The notes: generated by a model from the letters alone, not told the origin. A DNA stretch of 57,428 nt from Robiginitomaculum sp. (GCA_026982415.1 JALSHE010000074.1:1-57428); one strand, 5' to 3'; counted from the first letter of the stretch, positions 28,486 through 36,666 are shown. Numbers and translations are program-made.

Positions 28486-28809
28486 ATGAAAAATGTATTC
28501 AAACGCGCCAGTATTTACATCGGCAAAAACCCGATCATCCTCTTGGTGATACTCGCCTTGCCCGCCCTCACACTGTTCAACTATTTATTCGGCGCTGCGC
28601 TGACTGAAAACGGCACGGCGGTATTTCTGACCGCTATCCTTGGCGTTATACTTCTGTTTGCCGCAATCCGCCTGTCCATGTATTTCAAATATTTCTCGCA
28701 TCTATCTTATGTAAAACAAATAACGGAGGATCCAAATGCGCTTGCTCATTTACTTGGTAGTATCTTTATCGGCGTTGCTATCGTCGTCGGTCTCATTCTC
28801 GGCGGATAA
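28486..28809 (+). CDS. Candidate holin
   Basis: The 107-residue protein has three predicted transmembrane helices: about 17-37 (NPIILLVILALPALTLFNYLF), 45-65 (TAVFLTAILGVILLFAAIRLS) and 88-106 (LLGSIFIGVAIVVGLILGG). It lies directly upstream of, and overlaps by 74 bp, the lytic-enzyme gene. Its location and size fit a class I holin, but no family signature is recognised. Confidence 0.6.
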   Translation: MKNVFKRASIYIGKNPIILLVILALPALTLFNYLFGAALTENGTAVFLTAILGVILLFAAIRLSMYFKYFSHLSYVKQITEDPNALAHLLGSIFIGVAIVVGLILGG

Positions 28810-29980
28810 TAACAAAGACAGGTTCACCGCCTGCCGACCTTACCAAGCCGATATTGCGGGGGCAGTAAAAAAATATTTCCCCCAAGATTTCCAATACCCA
28901 GACGCTATGACTGCGCAGATATACCAAGAAAGCCTGTGCGCCCGCTTTGCTGTATCCCATGCCGGTGCCCAAGGTCTCGGCCAGATTATGCCCGGCACCA
29001 TGCCGGAAATCCGCCGCGCCATAAAATTCGAAAAATCACCATTCAGCAAAGCCGCCATTTATCCTGCCGCCTATTATCAAGGTAAAATGATGGTCGGCTG
29101 GACGGCGCGGCGCACACCCTATCAACGCTGGCAATTGGGGCTTGCGAGCTATAATTCCGGCTTTGGTAGCGTCCTGAAATCCCAAAAAAAATGCGGCGGC
29201 GCGGCTCTCTGGGATCAGATTAAATATTGCCAGCATTTGGTCACAGGCAAAAACGCCGAAGAAACCATCACCTATGTAGAGCGGATAATTCGCTGGTGGA
29301 CAGAATTGGCCGGACGTGACCCCATGGCCATGCCAACTGAGTTAAGCCGCTATCAACAAACTAAATTGATAAACCGCATCAATAAAAAATACGATGTAAG
29401 GCGATATTTTAGCGGTCGGGCTTGGGGGTCATATTGGGCTGTTTGGGACGGCTGGATAACCGCCGACCATGTTCACACCGCTAATATGGGCGAGACACCT
29501 TATTATGCCAGCGGTAAAATCTGCCGCGCTTACGGCGAAATAGACGCCGTGCTTTACGGCGGCATATTGCCAACCCAAAAACCCCGACCAGCCATGGACG
29601 GTGAGCGCGTCTATATTTTAGGTTATCCAGGCGGATCCGATACGCCGAGCCTACGCACAGGCCGCGTCCTGTTTCAGCGCACCAACAGCGGATCAGATAT
29701 TTATACCCACCCCGCATGGATATTGGTGATTGATAACCCGCCTAAACGAAATCGCTTCGCCCAATTATTCGCCCATACCGAACCTGTCATTGGCGGCATG
29801 AGCGGCGGGCTTGTTGTCAGCCGTAATATGACTGCCCTCGGCGTTCTGGTTACCCAAAACGGGCGCACAGATTTGAACAATGACGGCATCCTCGATGACA
29901 GCGCCGATTTCTCTGCCTTATCGGATATCTGGCAGATTTTCAACGGCGCATGTAAGTTCTCGCGTGGGTGGGGGCAATAA
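28736..29980 (+). CDS. Lytic transglycosylase fused to a trypsin-like serine protease (endolysin)
   Basis: The start at 28736 has a strong CGGAGGA ribosome site. Residues 1-23 form a signal or signal-arrest sequence. Residues about 50-190 are a lytic transglycosylase (SLT) domain, with catalytic Glu65 in YQESLC, AGAQGLGQIMPGTM and the ASYNSG motif at 138-142. The second half is a chymotrypsin-like protease: His245 in TADHV, Asp270 in GEIDAVLYG and Ser356 in GGMSGGLVV form a plausible triad, with GYPGG and a LGVLVTQNG closing strand. The lysis position predicts cleavage of peptidoglycan plus periplasmic or outer-membrane proteins. I do not know of a described endolysin with this pairing. Confidence 0.85.
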   Translation: MRLLIYLVVSLSALLSSSVSFSADNNKDRFTACRPYQADIAGAVKKYFPQDFQYPDAMTAQIYQESLCARFAVSHAGAQGLGQIMPGTMPEIRRAIKFEKSPFSKAAIYPAAYYQGKMMVGWTARRTPYQRWQLGLASYNSGFGSVLKSQKKCGGAALWDQIKYCQHLVTGKNAEETITYVERIIRWWTELAGRDPMAMPTELSRYQQTKLINRINKKYDVRRYFSGRAWGSYWAVWDGWITADHVHTANMGETPYYASGKICRAYGEIDAVLYGGILPTQKPRPAMDGERVYILGYPGGSDTPSLRTGRVLFQRTNSGSDIYTHPAWILVIDNPPKRNRFAQLFAHTEPVIGGMSGGLVVSRNMTALGVLVTQNGRTDLNNDGILDDSADFSALSDIWQIFNGACKFSRGWGQ

Positions 29981-29981
29981 T

Positions 29982-30416
29982 ATGTGGTCATTCTTATTGA
30001 AACCCAAAGTGCTGGCCGGACTGGGCGGCATTGTCCTATTCTTGGCGCTCGGCTTATATGTGCGCGGCGCAATCCACGACTACGGCCTTGGCCAATATAA
30101 TCAAGGCAAGGCGGACTGCGAAACCGCCGTGCGCAATAAAGCTGCCAAGACAAAGTTTAAATTAGAGAGTGTTCAAAAACATGCCGCCGCCGAAGCCGCA
30201 AAAACCGAAACCGTTTATGTGACCGTCACCAAACAGGTAGCTGTCACCGACGCGCGGATTGTCGCGGAAAACACCGCCTTAAAAAAAACCATAGAAAACC
30301 TAGAAACGAGGATATCAAATGCGAAACCTGATTTGTCTGTTTGTGCTGGCCAGCCTGTCCCTGTTGACAGCTTGCGCATCCACACCAAAATTGACCGTCT
30401 CTTACAAGGCGGTTGA
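29982..30416 (+). CDS. Rz-like inner-membrane spanin
   Basis: The start is the ATG at 29982; the open frame extends into the preceding gene. The protein has one N-terminal transmembrane helix (about 10-28, VLAGLGGIVLFLALGLYV) and a periplasmic coiled-coil region rich in Ala, Lys and Glu ending NAKPDLSVCAG. With the overlapping lipoprotein gene it should form the spanin complex that fuses inner and outer membranes at lysis. Confidence 0.82.
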   Translation: MWSFLLKPKVLAGLGGIVLFLALGLYVRGAIHDYGLGQYNQGKADCETAVRNKAAKTKFKLESVQKHAAAEAAKTETVYVTVTKQVAVTDARIVAENTALKKTIENLETRISNAKPDLSVCAGQPVPVDSLRIHTKIDRLLQGG

Positions 30417-30693
30417 AGTCGTCGCCGCGCCTAAGCCTATCGATCCTATCGCTGAGGATATAAAGGCGGAGCCAAACCCGCCCAACCTCCCCTCTGCCGG
30501 CACATATGGCACCTCGGATATTCGCGCCCAGAAACTCGGCCTCTATGCCCTCGCCTTGCGTAAATGGGGGCGCGACTTGGTGACCGCAATCGAAAGCCGC
30601 GAACAAGCCCAAGCCAAAATGCGCGAACGCCAACAAGCGGAGCGCGATGCCGCTTTGGCAAAAATCGCCCAGTTGAATAAAGAGGAAAACTAA
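30319..30693 (+). CDS. Rz1-like outer-membrane lipoprotein spanin
   Basis: This gene begins inside Rz in the +1 frame and runs 277 bp beyond it, the overlapping Rz/Rz1 arrangement. The product opens with a lipoprotein signal (MRNLICLFVLASLSLLTACAS; lipobox LTAC, lipidated Cys19). It is longer (124 residues) than classic Rz1 and has a Pro-rich stretch and a charged helical C terminus. The stop overlaps the start of R (TAATG). Confidence 0.82.
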   Translation: MRNLICLFVLASLSLLTACASTPKLTVSYKAVEVVAAPKPIDPIAEDIKAEPNPPNLPSAGTYGTSDIRAQKLGLYALALRKWGRDLVTAIESREQAQAKMRERQQAERDAALAKIAQLNKEEN

Positions 30694-31112
30694 TGCAAGC
30701 CTTGACCATGTTGCGCGAGCATATGCTGGTGACCTTAAAAAAGCCCGCCGAAAAACTCATCACATTTGTCGAAAGCGGCACAGTGATAACCGTGCCCGGA
30801 CCCGCCGACGCCAATAAAGATTTCCAGCTCAATTACCAAGGCGTGATTTACGTTCTCGGCATTAAATATGATGCCCGCTATATTTGTTGGGTTGTCGGCG
30901 AATGGATGAACACATATCAGCAAGAACACACGGCGGACGATATCCAGTTTGAAGCTGAAATCCTAAGCCATGATATGGTTGATTTGGAGTTTCGGATTAA
31001 TTTTACGGAAATCGTCAAGGTGAGCGAAGATGAAAACGGCACCACATTGACATCGTGCTTTGCGGGTCTGGAAGACACGCCTGCCCTAGATGTGACCATA
31101 GAATACCACTAA
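30693..31112 (+). CDS. R: Tail completion protein (P2 gpR-like)
   Basis: The 139-residue product lies where R lies in P2, between lysis genes and S. It has the beta-rich pattern of the family (TVITVPGPADANKDFQLNYQGVIYVLGI, FEAEILSHDMVDLEFRINFTEIVKV). It caps or completes the tail tube. Confidence 0.85.
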   Translation: MQALTMLREHMLVTLKKPAEKLITFVESGTVITVPGPADANKDFQLNYQGVIYVLGIKYDARYICWVVGEWMNTYQQEHTADDIQFEAEILSHDMVDLEFRINFTEIVKVSEDENGTTLTSCFAGLEDTPALDVTIEYH

Positions 31113-31114
31113 GC

Positions 31115-31546
31115 ATGAAATCCGAATTTGAAGATATTGAAAACTTTCTGGAAGATACGCTCGCCGGGCTAAAACCTGCATCTCGTAAAAAACTCCTCAA
31201 AAAACTCGGCATGACCATGCGCAAGGCCAATCAAGAACGGCAAATGCAGCAGGTCAATTTGGACGGCTCTAAATGGGCGGCGCGGAAATCCGGTTCCAAG
31301 CGCAAGATGATGAAAAAACTCCGCCTTGCCCGCATGCTGAAAATCACCACAACACAGGAACAGGTACAAGTCGGCTGGAAAGGCCGCGCGGGCAGGATTG
31401 CCCGCATCCATCATTTTGGTCTGCGGGGACGCGTGGGCAAGAACGGTGTGCGCGTCAAATACGAAATCCGCGAATTACTCGGACAAGGGCGCGGGGATGC
31501 AGACAACCTGAACCAAATCATTGAAAACTGGCTTTTGGAGAAATAA
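31115..31546 (+). CDS. S: Tail completion protein (P2 gpS-like)
   Basis: The ATG at 31115 is chosen (MKSEFEDIENFLEDTLAGL); the longer frame overlaps R needlessly. The 143-residue protein has the gpS/virion-morphogenesis pattern ARRNQERQMQQVN-like (KANQERQMQQVNLDGSKWAARK) and GRIARIHHFGLRGRVGK. It is involved in tail completion and head joining. Confidence 0.88.
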   Translation: MKSEFEDIENFLEDTLAGLKPASRKKLLKKLGMTMRKANQERQMQQVNLDGSKWAARKSGSKRKMMKKLRLARMLKITTTQEQVQVGWKGRAGRIARIHHFGLRGRVGKNGVRVKYEIRELLGQGRGDADNLNQIIENWLLEK

Positions 31547-31572
31547 AAACATCAATAAATGCATATTAGCCC

Positions 31573-31626
31573 TTGCAAAATAGCGCCAATGGTGCTATAT
31601 AATAGGGGTTAGCGCCACTGGGGCGC
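31573..31626 (+). promoter_or_regulatory. Promoter with twin operators for the small module inside the tail operon
   Basis: A -35-like TTGCAA (31573-31578) is followed after 17 nt by TATATA/TATAAT. Two direct copies of TAGCGCCA(A/C)TGG, at 31581-31592 and 31610-31621, flank the -10. Each is part of an imperfect palindrome (TAGC..GCTA; GCGCC..GGCGC). They are spaced 29 bp apart. The HTH protein encoded just downstream is the obvious candidate to bind them. Confidence 0.6.
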
Positions 31627-31648
31627 GGCTTTATTGAAAGGAAGCAAA

Positions 31649-31831
31649 ATGACAAATACAGAGATGACAATGATAGAGACAACAATGGAACAAAAACAGT
31701 TTGAAGCTAAAATCAGCCAAATGCTTGCCGATGCAAAATATAATAGCATTCGCGCATTTTGGCACCCCGTACTCATCGCCGCAACTTTACTCGGTGCAGG
31801 CGCGGCACTTGGTAGGTTGTTTTTCTCATGA
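31649..31831 (+). CDS. Small single-pass membrane protein of the inserted module
   Basis: The ATG at 31649 has an AAAGGAAG ribosome site. The 60-residue protein has a polar N terminus and one C-terminal transmembrane helix (PVLIAATLLGAGAALGRLFF), ending right at the membrane. Its stop overlaps the start of the HTH gene (ATGA). Function is unknown; the independent promoter suggests expression in the lysogen. Confidence 0.6.
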   Translation: MTNTEMTMIETTMEQKQFEAKISQMLADAKYNSIRAFWHPVLIAATLLGAGAALGRLFFS

Positions 31832-32037
31832 CCCACACGGAATTTAAACAGGCCCGGCATTTGCTGGGCCTCACCCAATCGCAAATGGGTCAGATGTTGT
31901 CAGTATCGCCGCAACATATCCGCCGCATGGAAACCAGCCCGACCAATAAAAGCGCGCGTCAGGTAAACGGAACAACCGCCCGCCTGGTTACGGCCTATCT
32001 TGATGGATATCGCCCCACGGACTGGCCACAAATATAA
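31828..32037 (+). CDS. XRE-family HTH transcriptional regulator (moron)
   Basis: The 69-residue protein is little more than a helix-turn-helix: FKQARHLLGLTQSQMGQMLSVSPQHIRRMETSPTNK. It is translationally coupled to the small membrane protein and follows a promoter carrying two matching operators, so autoregulation is likely. Its placement between S and V is not part of the P2 core order. Confidence 0.8.
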   Translation: MTHTEFKQARHLLGLTQSQMGQMLSVSPQHIRRMETSPTNKSARQVNGTTARLVTAYLDGYRPTDWPQI

Positions 32038-32057
32038 TATTTATGATTAATATATCA

Positions 32058-32079
32058 GTGCGTTATCTCGATAACGCAC
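32058..32079 (+). promoter_or_regulatory. Late-promoter palindrome upstream of V
   Basis: GTGCGTTATC-TC-GATAACGCAC is a perfect 10+10 bp dyad. It is followed by GGAAA and, 11 nt past the dyad, TATAAG (32091-32096) as the -10. It matches the dyad at 24656-24677 and sits where P2 has its V late promoter. It is the probable Ogr-type activator site. Confidence 0.72.
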
Positions 32080-32127
32080 GGAAATCATTTTATAAGTGTG
32101 GGTGAAGCGACATAACTAAGCCGTGTT

Positions 32128-32640
32128 ATGAACAACCGCCTGCTCCACAATATAATCGCCATTGGCACACTTGTCGCAATTTCCGATGATGCTAAATTTG
32201 CGCAGGTCAAAATAGGCGACATCACAACTGATTTTCGCCCTTTGCCTGCCCTGTACGGCCTGAATTTCACCACCGCGCGGCCTGTCCCGCTAAATGCTCA
32301 AGTGGTTGTCAATTGCCCTTCGGGAAATATGGACGCTGCAATCATTATCGGCTATCTCTGGGCGCAAGGGGTCAGCCCATACACCACAGATACCAATATT
32401 GACGGCATAAAATTTGCGGACGGGACTTTGGTCGAATATGACAGCGCGGCGCAAAACCTGAAAATAAATTGCGCGGGCGATGTTAATATTACCGCCGCTG
32501 GCACATTGACCATGGCGGCGACAAAAATAATCATCGAGGGCGAAGTCGAACAGACGGGCGGCGATATGACCTCGGACGGCATTTCCGCGCAAAATCATAA
32601 GCACGAAGAAACCAGCATCATTACCAAGGTGCCGCAATGA
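32128..32640 (+). CDS. V: Baseplate assembly protein / spike (P2 gpV-like)
   Basis: The 170-residue product has an OB-fold N-terminal region (IGTLVAISDDAKFAQVKIGDITTDFRPLPALYG) and a beta-helical spike region (NINCAGDVNITAAGTLTMAATKIIIEGEVEQTGGDM), ending with the metal-binding-type HKHEET tip (QNHKHEET). It forms the membrane-piercing spike under the baseplate. No ribosome site is evident before its ATG. Confidence 0.9.
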   Translation: MNNRLLHNIIAIGTLVAISDDAKFAQVKIGDITTDFRPLPALYGLNFTTARPVPLNAQVVVNCPSGNMDAAIIIGYLWAQGVSPYTTDTNIDGIKFADGTLVEYDSAAQNLKINCAGDVNITAAGTLTMAATKIIIEGEVEQTGGDMTSDGISAQNHKHEETSIITKVPQ

Positions 32641-33002
32641 GTTATTACGGCGGTAAAAATGTGAGCGGCATGTGCGCAAAAACAGGTAAGCTGATTTCCG
32701 GCCTAGACCATGTCCGCCAAAGCCTAGATCGGATTGTGCTGACACGTATCGGTACACGGGTGCAACGCCGGACATTTGGCAGTGATTTGTTTGCAATTGT
32801 ATCTGCGCCTGGCAATGAAGCCACACGGCTTAAAACCGTGTCCATTCTAGCCCGCGCCATTCTGAAATGGGAGCCACGGGTCAAGCTGTCCCATATTACG
32901 TTCGCTCTTAACAGTGCCGGCCAAAGCATTATTGAAATTGTCTGCAGCTATGCTGGTCAGAACATAAATCATGATGTGATAATTACGGGGTCTGCATCAT
33001 GA
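32637..33002 (+). CDS. W: Baseplate wedge protein (P2 gpW-like, gp25 family)
   Basis: The 121-residue protein has the gp25/W signature: GLDHVRQSLDRIVLTRIGTRVQRRTFGSDLFAIV, then LARAILKWEPRVKLSHITF. It builds the baseplate wedge and overlaps V and J by 4 bp each. Confidence 0.94.
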   Translation: MSYYGGKNVSGMCAKTGKLISGLDHVRQSLDRIVLTRIGTRVQRRTFGSDLFAIVSAPGNEATRLKTVSILARAILKWEPRVKLSHITFALNSAGQSIIEIVCSYAGQNINHDVIITGSAS

Positions 33003-33859
33003 GCGCGTTCCCGTTTTCAAAATTAGATTTGCAAAAACTCGGTGCGCCGACCGCCATTGACGAGATTGCCTTCGATGCAATCTTGCTGGAAATCACCGAT
33101 AAATTCAAAGCTGATAATCCGGATTTGTCCGCTGCCTTAGATTTTGAAAGCGATCCGATCACCGCCTTGCTGCAAGCCTGGGCATACCGTGAATATTTAT
33201 TTCGGGCATATATCAACAACTCCCTGAAAGCTGGAATGTTGGCTTTCTCAACTGGTACCAATCTCGACCATTTGGCGGCACTTGTGCCCTTGCAAAGACT
33301 GGACGGCGAAACCGACGATGATTTTCGCCAGCGTATCCAGTTGGCACCGGAAGGGTTTTCAACGGCGGGGCCTGTCGGCGCTTATGAATTTCACGCCCGA
33401 AGTGTGTCGGGTACAATCCATGATATTTATGTGGAGACCCCGACGCCGGGTGTGGTTCATGTCTATGTCATGGAAGATATTGCCGCTGCGCCTATTTCTA
33501 CGGAATTGATACAGGACGTGGGCGCAACCCTCAATCAAGACGAAATCCGCCCGCTGACGGATCAGGTACAAGCACTGCCTGCCGAGCTGATTGATTATAA
33601 CATAACGGCAGATTTAACTTTTGGTGCAGGTCAAGACGGCGCGGCACTTTTACTAAGCGCCGAAGCCAGCTTACGCACTTACACACAATCCCGCCGTAAA
33701 TTCGGCCAAGATATATCCCGCTCCGGCCTGATTGCTGCCCTGCATGTTGGCGGTGTTGAGAATGTAGATTTGACCGCGCCCGCGACAGATGTGACGCTGA
33801 CCCCAACACAAGTCGCGCTCGCTGGCACACTCACGATTACGGAGGCGGTAAATGCTTAA
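32999..33859 (+). CDS. J: Baseplate assembly protein (P2 gpJ-like)
   Basis: The 286-residue protein contains the Baseplate_J pattern: SAALDFESDPITALLQAWAYREYLFRAYINNSLKAGMLAFSTGTNLDHLAAL and DDDFRQRIQLAPEGFSTAGPVGAYEFHARSVSGTIHDIYV. It overlaps W and I. Confidence 0.94.
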   Translation: MSAFPFSKLDLQKLGAPTAIDEIAFDAILLEITDKFKADNPDLSAALDFESDPITALLQAWAYREYLFRAYINNSLKAGMLAFSTGTNLDHLAALVPLQRLDGETDDDFRQRIQLAPEGFSTAGPVGAYEFHARSVSGTIHDIYVETPTPGVVHVYVMEDIAAAPISTELIQDVGATLNQDEIRPLTDQVQALPAELIDYNITADLTFGAGQDGAALLLSAEASLRTYTQSRRKFGQDISRSGLIAALHVGGVENVDLTAPATDVTLTPTQVALAGTLTITEAVNA

Positions 33860-34463
33860 TACAATCCTCCCCGCAAGTTCCAGTGATTTAGAAAAGGCTT
33901 TCGATAAAAACAATGCCGCCCGTTTTGACCACGACCTGCCCATAGATAAATTATGGTCAGCCGAAACCTGTCCCGAGCAATTTCTACCATTCCTCGCCTG
34001 GTCCCTAAGTGTTGATAATTGGGATTCAAACTGGCCGGACAGCGTCAAGCGGCAAGTCATCACCAGTGCGGCCTATGTACACAGGTTTAAAGGCACTGTG
34101 GCAGGTATGAAAGCGGTGCTGGCCGCGTTTGACCTCGGCATACAAATATCCGAGTGGTTTGAATATGGCGGCGACCCGTATTTTTTCCGGATTGACGTTG
34201 AGTTGACCAGTCGGGCGCACTCTGATGCGGAAATTAACAATATCATCCAAGCTATTGAGACGACTAAGAATGCCCGCTCCCATCTTGAACGCCTGCGAGT
34301 GTTTTTGACCAGCACCGCGACCCCCATGGTTGGTGTCAGCACAGTTTCTGGGCTGGATATTTCAATTGAACCCTGGATTCCGATCGTCCCTGAAACTGTA
34401 GCAAATCTGAACGCAGGGCTGAGTGTGCAAATGTCCTATATTATAGAATTGGAGGCGGCGTAA
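33852..34463 (+). CDS. I: Tail protein I (P2 gpI-like)
   Basis: The 203-residue protein has the gpI hallmark DKLWSAETCPEQFLPFLAWSLSVDNWDSNWPDSVKRQVI followed by HRFKGTVAGMKAVLAAF. It joins baseplate to fibres. It shares one base with the start of H. Confidence 0.93.
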   Translation: MLNTILPASSSDLEKAFDKNNAARFDHDLPIDKLWSAETCPEQFLPFLAWSLSVDNWDSNWPDSVKRQVITSAAYVHRFKGTVAGMKAVLAAFDLGIQISEWFEYGGDPYFFRIDVELTSRAHSDAEINNIIQAIETTKNARSHLERLRVFLTSTATPMVGVSTVSGLDISIEPWIPIVPETVANLNAGLSVQMSYIIELEAA

Positions 34464-35005
34464 TGTCACAATATGGTGGTATGTTAACAAACATTGGACT
34501 GGCGGCATACGCTAATGCCCAATTGACGGGCGAAGTCATCGCCCTGACCCATATTGCGGTTGGTGATGGTGCCAACCCGCCCGTACAAAGTGCGACAGCT
34601 TTGCAAAATGAAGTCTGGCGGGCAGCAACAACGCGGATTGGCGTTTCGGCAACTGATAACAATGTGCTTGAAATTGATACGGTTTTGCCTGCCGTCGACG
34701 GAGGCTTCACGCTACGCGAGATCGGTGTATTTGATGCGGACGGCAATCTGTTTGCGATTGGCAATGTCCCGGAAAGTTACATTCCATCCGTTGCCGAAGG
34801 ATCAGCGATAGAAGTGCATTTACGCTTAAAAGTCGTTGTGGGGAATACGGCACAAATATCCTTAACCGTTGACCCTGGCATTATAATGGCCACCCGCGCC
34901 TATGCCCAAGATTTAAACAATGTAGCGCTGATCCGTGCCGCCCAAGCCCGCATGGCGGCACTCACCGAACAACAATATCGTTTGAATACACAATATTTCA
35001 CATAG
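34463..35005 (+). CDS. H: Tail fibre N-terminal/collar protein (P2 gpH N-terminus-like)
   Basis: The 180-residue protein is the DUF3751-type attachment domain: YGGMLTNIGLAAYANAQLTGEVIALTHIAVGDGA, LPAVDGGFTLREIGVFDADGNLFAIGNVPESY. In P2 this domain is the start of a long fibre. Here the gene stops after the attachment part and a separate gene follows, so the fibre is split or has been modularly exchanged. Confidence 0.87.
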   Translation: MSQYGGMLTNIGLAAYANAQLTGEVIALTHIAVGDGANPPVQSATALQNEVWRAATTRIGVSATDNNVLEIDTVLPAVDGGFTLREIGVFDADGNLFAIGNVPESYIPSVAEGSAIEVHLRLKVVVGNTAQISLTVDPGIIMATRAYAQDLNNVALIRAAQARMAALTEQQYRLNTQYFT

Positions 35006-35014
35006 GAGATGAAC

Positions 35015-35743
35015 ATGACTATAGCCGATGACATACAAACATTAAGTCAAGACATAGCAGATTTTGCATCGGCACAAGGCCAAGCAATAACAGATTTGAA
35101 TAATGCCAAACTTGCTGCCTATGCAGCGGCGGCTGAAATTAACGCGACTACGCGCGCGCGCAGTATTTATGCCGCCACCTATGGTGACGACGCTAACCCT
35201 GGCACATTGGCGGCCCCTGTGCGGACCGCACAGCGGATTACCGAGTTATATCAGGCGCGGGGCACACTGATCATCAATTTTCTAACAGATTTCGTTTGGG
35301 ACTATTATATGCCCCAGCACAATGATTTACCTGACTATGTCAAGCTCTATGGGCGCGATGATCAAAATGCCTATGTTAACCGAACATTGACCTTTGTAGA
35401 TTCGGTTAATTCAGCCACAAATAGCGGGAGTTTCAGAGGTGGTAAAGCCACTAAATACGCACTCTACGGCTTGGATGTAGTTTTAAATACATCCAAAAAT
35501 AATGCAGCGTTTGAGAATTCAGCTCTGGGAATTTATGATTTATCTAACGGCACTATCAGCCGCAATCCGGCATCTACAGGGTCGGCGTTGTTATTCTTAC
35601 GCCCATTCCGGGCTGGCATTATTTGTGGCCATGCCAATTTTATAATTGACCCAACCGCAGCCGGATATGTCTTCCCCGGCATTGCTGCGGGAGCCGATCC
35701 CAATACCGACAACCTCATCGTTTCAACATTCACTTCAGCTTAG
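35015..35743 (+). CDS. Putative receptor-binding tail fibre protein
   Basis: AGGAG lies 6 nt before the ATG at 35015 and abuts an alternative ATG at 35009. The protein of about 242 residues has an N-terminal helix and then a YAATYGDDANPGTLAAPVRTAQRI segment, a motif common at the start of beta-helical fibre and pectate-lyase-like domains. The remainder is beta-rich and hydrophilic. The position after H makes it the likely distal fibre or tip; the receptor is unknown. Confidence 0.65.
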   Translation: MTIADDIQTLSQDIADFASAQGQAITDLNNAKLAAYAAAAEINATTRARSIYAATYGDDANPGTLAAPVRTAQRITELYQARGTLIINFLTDFVWDYYMPQHNDLPDYVKLYGRDDQNAYVNRTLTFVDSVNSATNSGSFRGGKATKYALYGLDVVLNTSKNNAAFENSALGIYDLSNGTISRNPASTGSALLFLRPFRAGIICGHANFIIDPTAAGYVFPGIAAGADPNTDNLIVSTFTSA

Positions 35744-35752
35744 GAGTCCAAA

Positions 35753-36310
35753 ATGGCAAATCCACAGGAAGATTTACCGCCAACTGTCGAAGGCAAATTG
35801 ACCATCATTTTGAATGGTCAGCGTATTGATAATTTAACTGAAGACGGCATTCGCACTATGGCTTTCTTTGAAGGGCGAGACCGCGAAGCTTTGGTTGCCG
35901 AGGCTTTGGCGCGCAAGGCAAAACAAGACGCTGTAAATATCATCCGCCCAAAAATCAGAGACAGGGTCGGCGATACGGCCAGCTTACTGGGCACTACGGC
36001 TGATGCTGCACAATTATCTGTGGCCTTTGCTTTGGCCGATATTGTTGCCATGGAGACCACGACCACATTTGCGGCCTATAAAACCGCCAAAATGACCTTG
36101 CTCGGCGCACTTGCGGGCGTTGATCATGTCACGGGCAATCCGGTCGACGTACCGACATTGGCACAAGACTTAATCACTAAAATCCAGTCCGGTGAAATCA
36201 AACTGACGGCATCCCTTAAGGGTCTGGTTCCGGCACTCGAAGAAATCATGGGACGGTCAACGGGTGTTGCCGATATTATGATCGAAGCCTTAGGCGGCGG
36301 TGCCGCCTAA
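35753..36310 (+). CDS. Uncharacterized protein of the fibre region
   Basis: The 185-residue protein is Ala-rich and mostly helical (FFEGRDREALVAEALARKAKQDAVNIIRPKIRDRVGD; FALADIVAMETTTTFAAYKTAKMTLLGALAG). Its first part resembles a small tail-assembly-like domain (VEGKLTIILNGQRIDNLTEDGIRTMAF). It shares one base with the next gene. A fibre chaperone or tail accessory role is suggested only by position. Confidence 0.55.
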   Translation: MANPQEDLPPTVEGKLTIILNGQRIDNLTEDGIRTMAFFEGRDREALVAEALARKAKQDAVNIIRPKIRDRVGDTASLLGTTADAAQLSVAFALADIVAMETTTTFAAYKTAKMTLLGALAGVDHVTGNPVDVPTLAQDLITKIQSGEIKLTASLKGLVPALEEIMGRSTGVADIMIEALGGGAA

Positions 36311-36666
36311 TGTCAAACTTTTCCACATTCAACGCCTTTACCCGTGCGATTGAAACCCGCACGGACTATATGCTTGGGGAAAAACTGGTATGGGACATCG
36401 GTGCTAAAGGATCGGGCTGGCCATTGATTATAACTACAGGTTTTAGGTTTAACATCTCTGTACCGCGCCTATTGGAGTGGCTCTTAAGCCCTCATAACCG
36501 CCGGATTTTGCCAGCCGCTGCCATTCATGACGTATTGCTTAACCGAGGTCATGACAAAGCCTTTGCCTCTTCAGAATTTCGCCGTGCCTGTATTGCACGC
36601 GGCGTCCACCCGGCATTTGCCTGGGTCTTATTTTTTGCAACACTCATCAAAACCCAATTTTTATAG
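36310..36666 (+). CDS. DUF1353 family protein
   Basis: The 118-residue protein matches the DUF1353 layout: a hydrophobic strand and SVPR turn (LIITTGFRFNISVPRLLEWLLSPHN) and PAAAIHDVLLNRG with the conserved His-Asp, then SEFRRACIARGVHPAFAWVLFFATLI. DUF1353 genes are frequent next to phage tail fibre or lysis genes, and their function is unknown. The usual TDLAS motif is degenerate here (FNISVP). Confidence 0.72.
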   Translation: MSNFSTFNAFTRAIETRTDYMLGEKLVWDIGAKGSGWPLIITTGFRFNISVPRLLEWLLSPHNRRILPAAAIHDVLLNRGHDKAFASSEFRRACIARGVHPAFAWVLFFATLIKTQFL

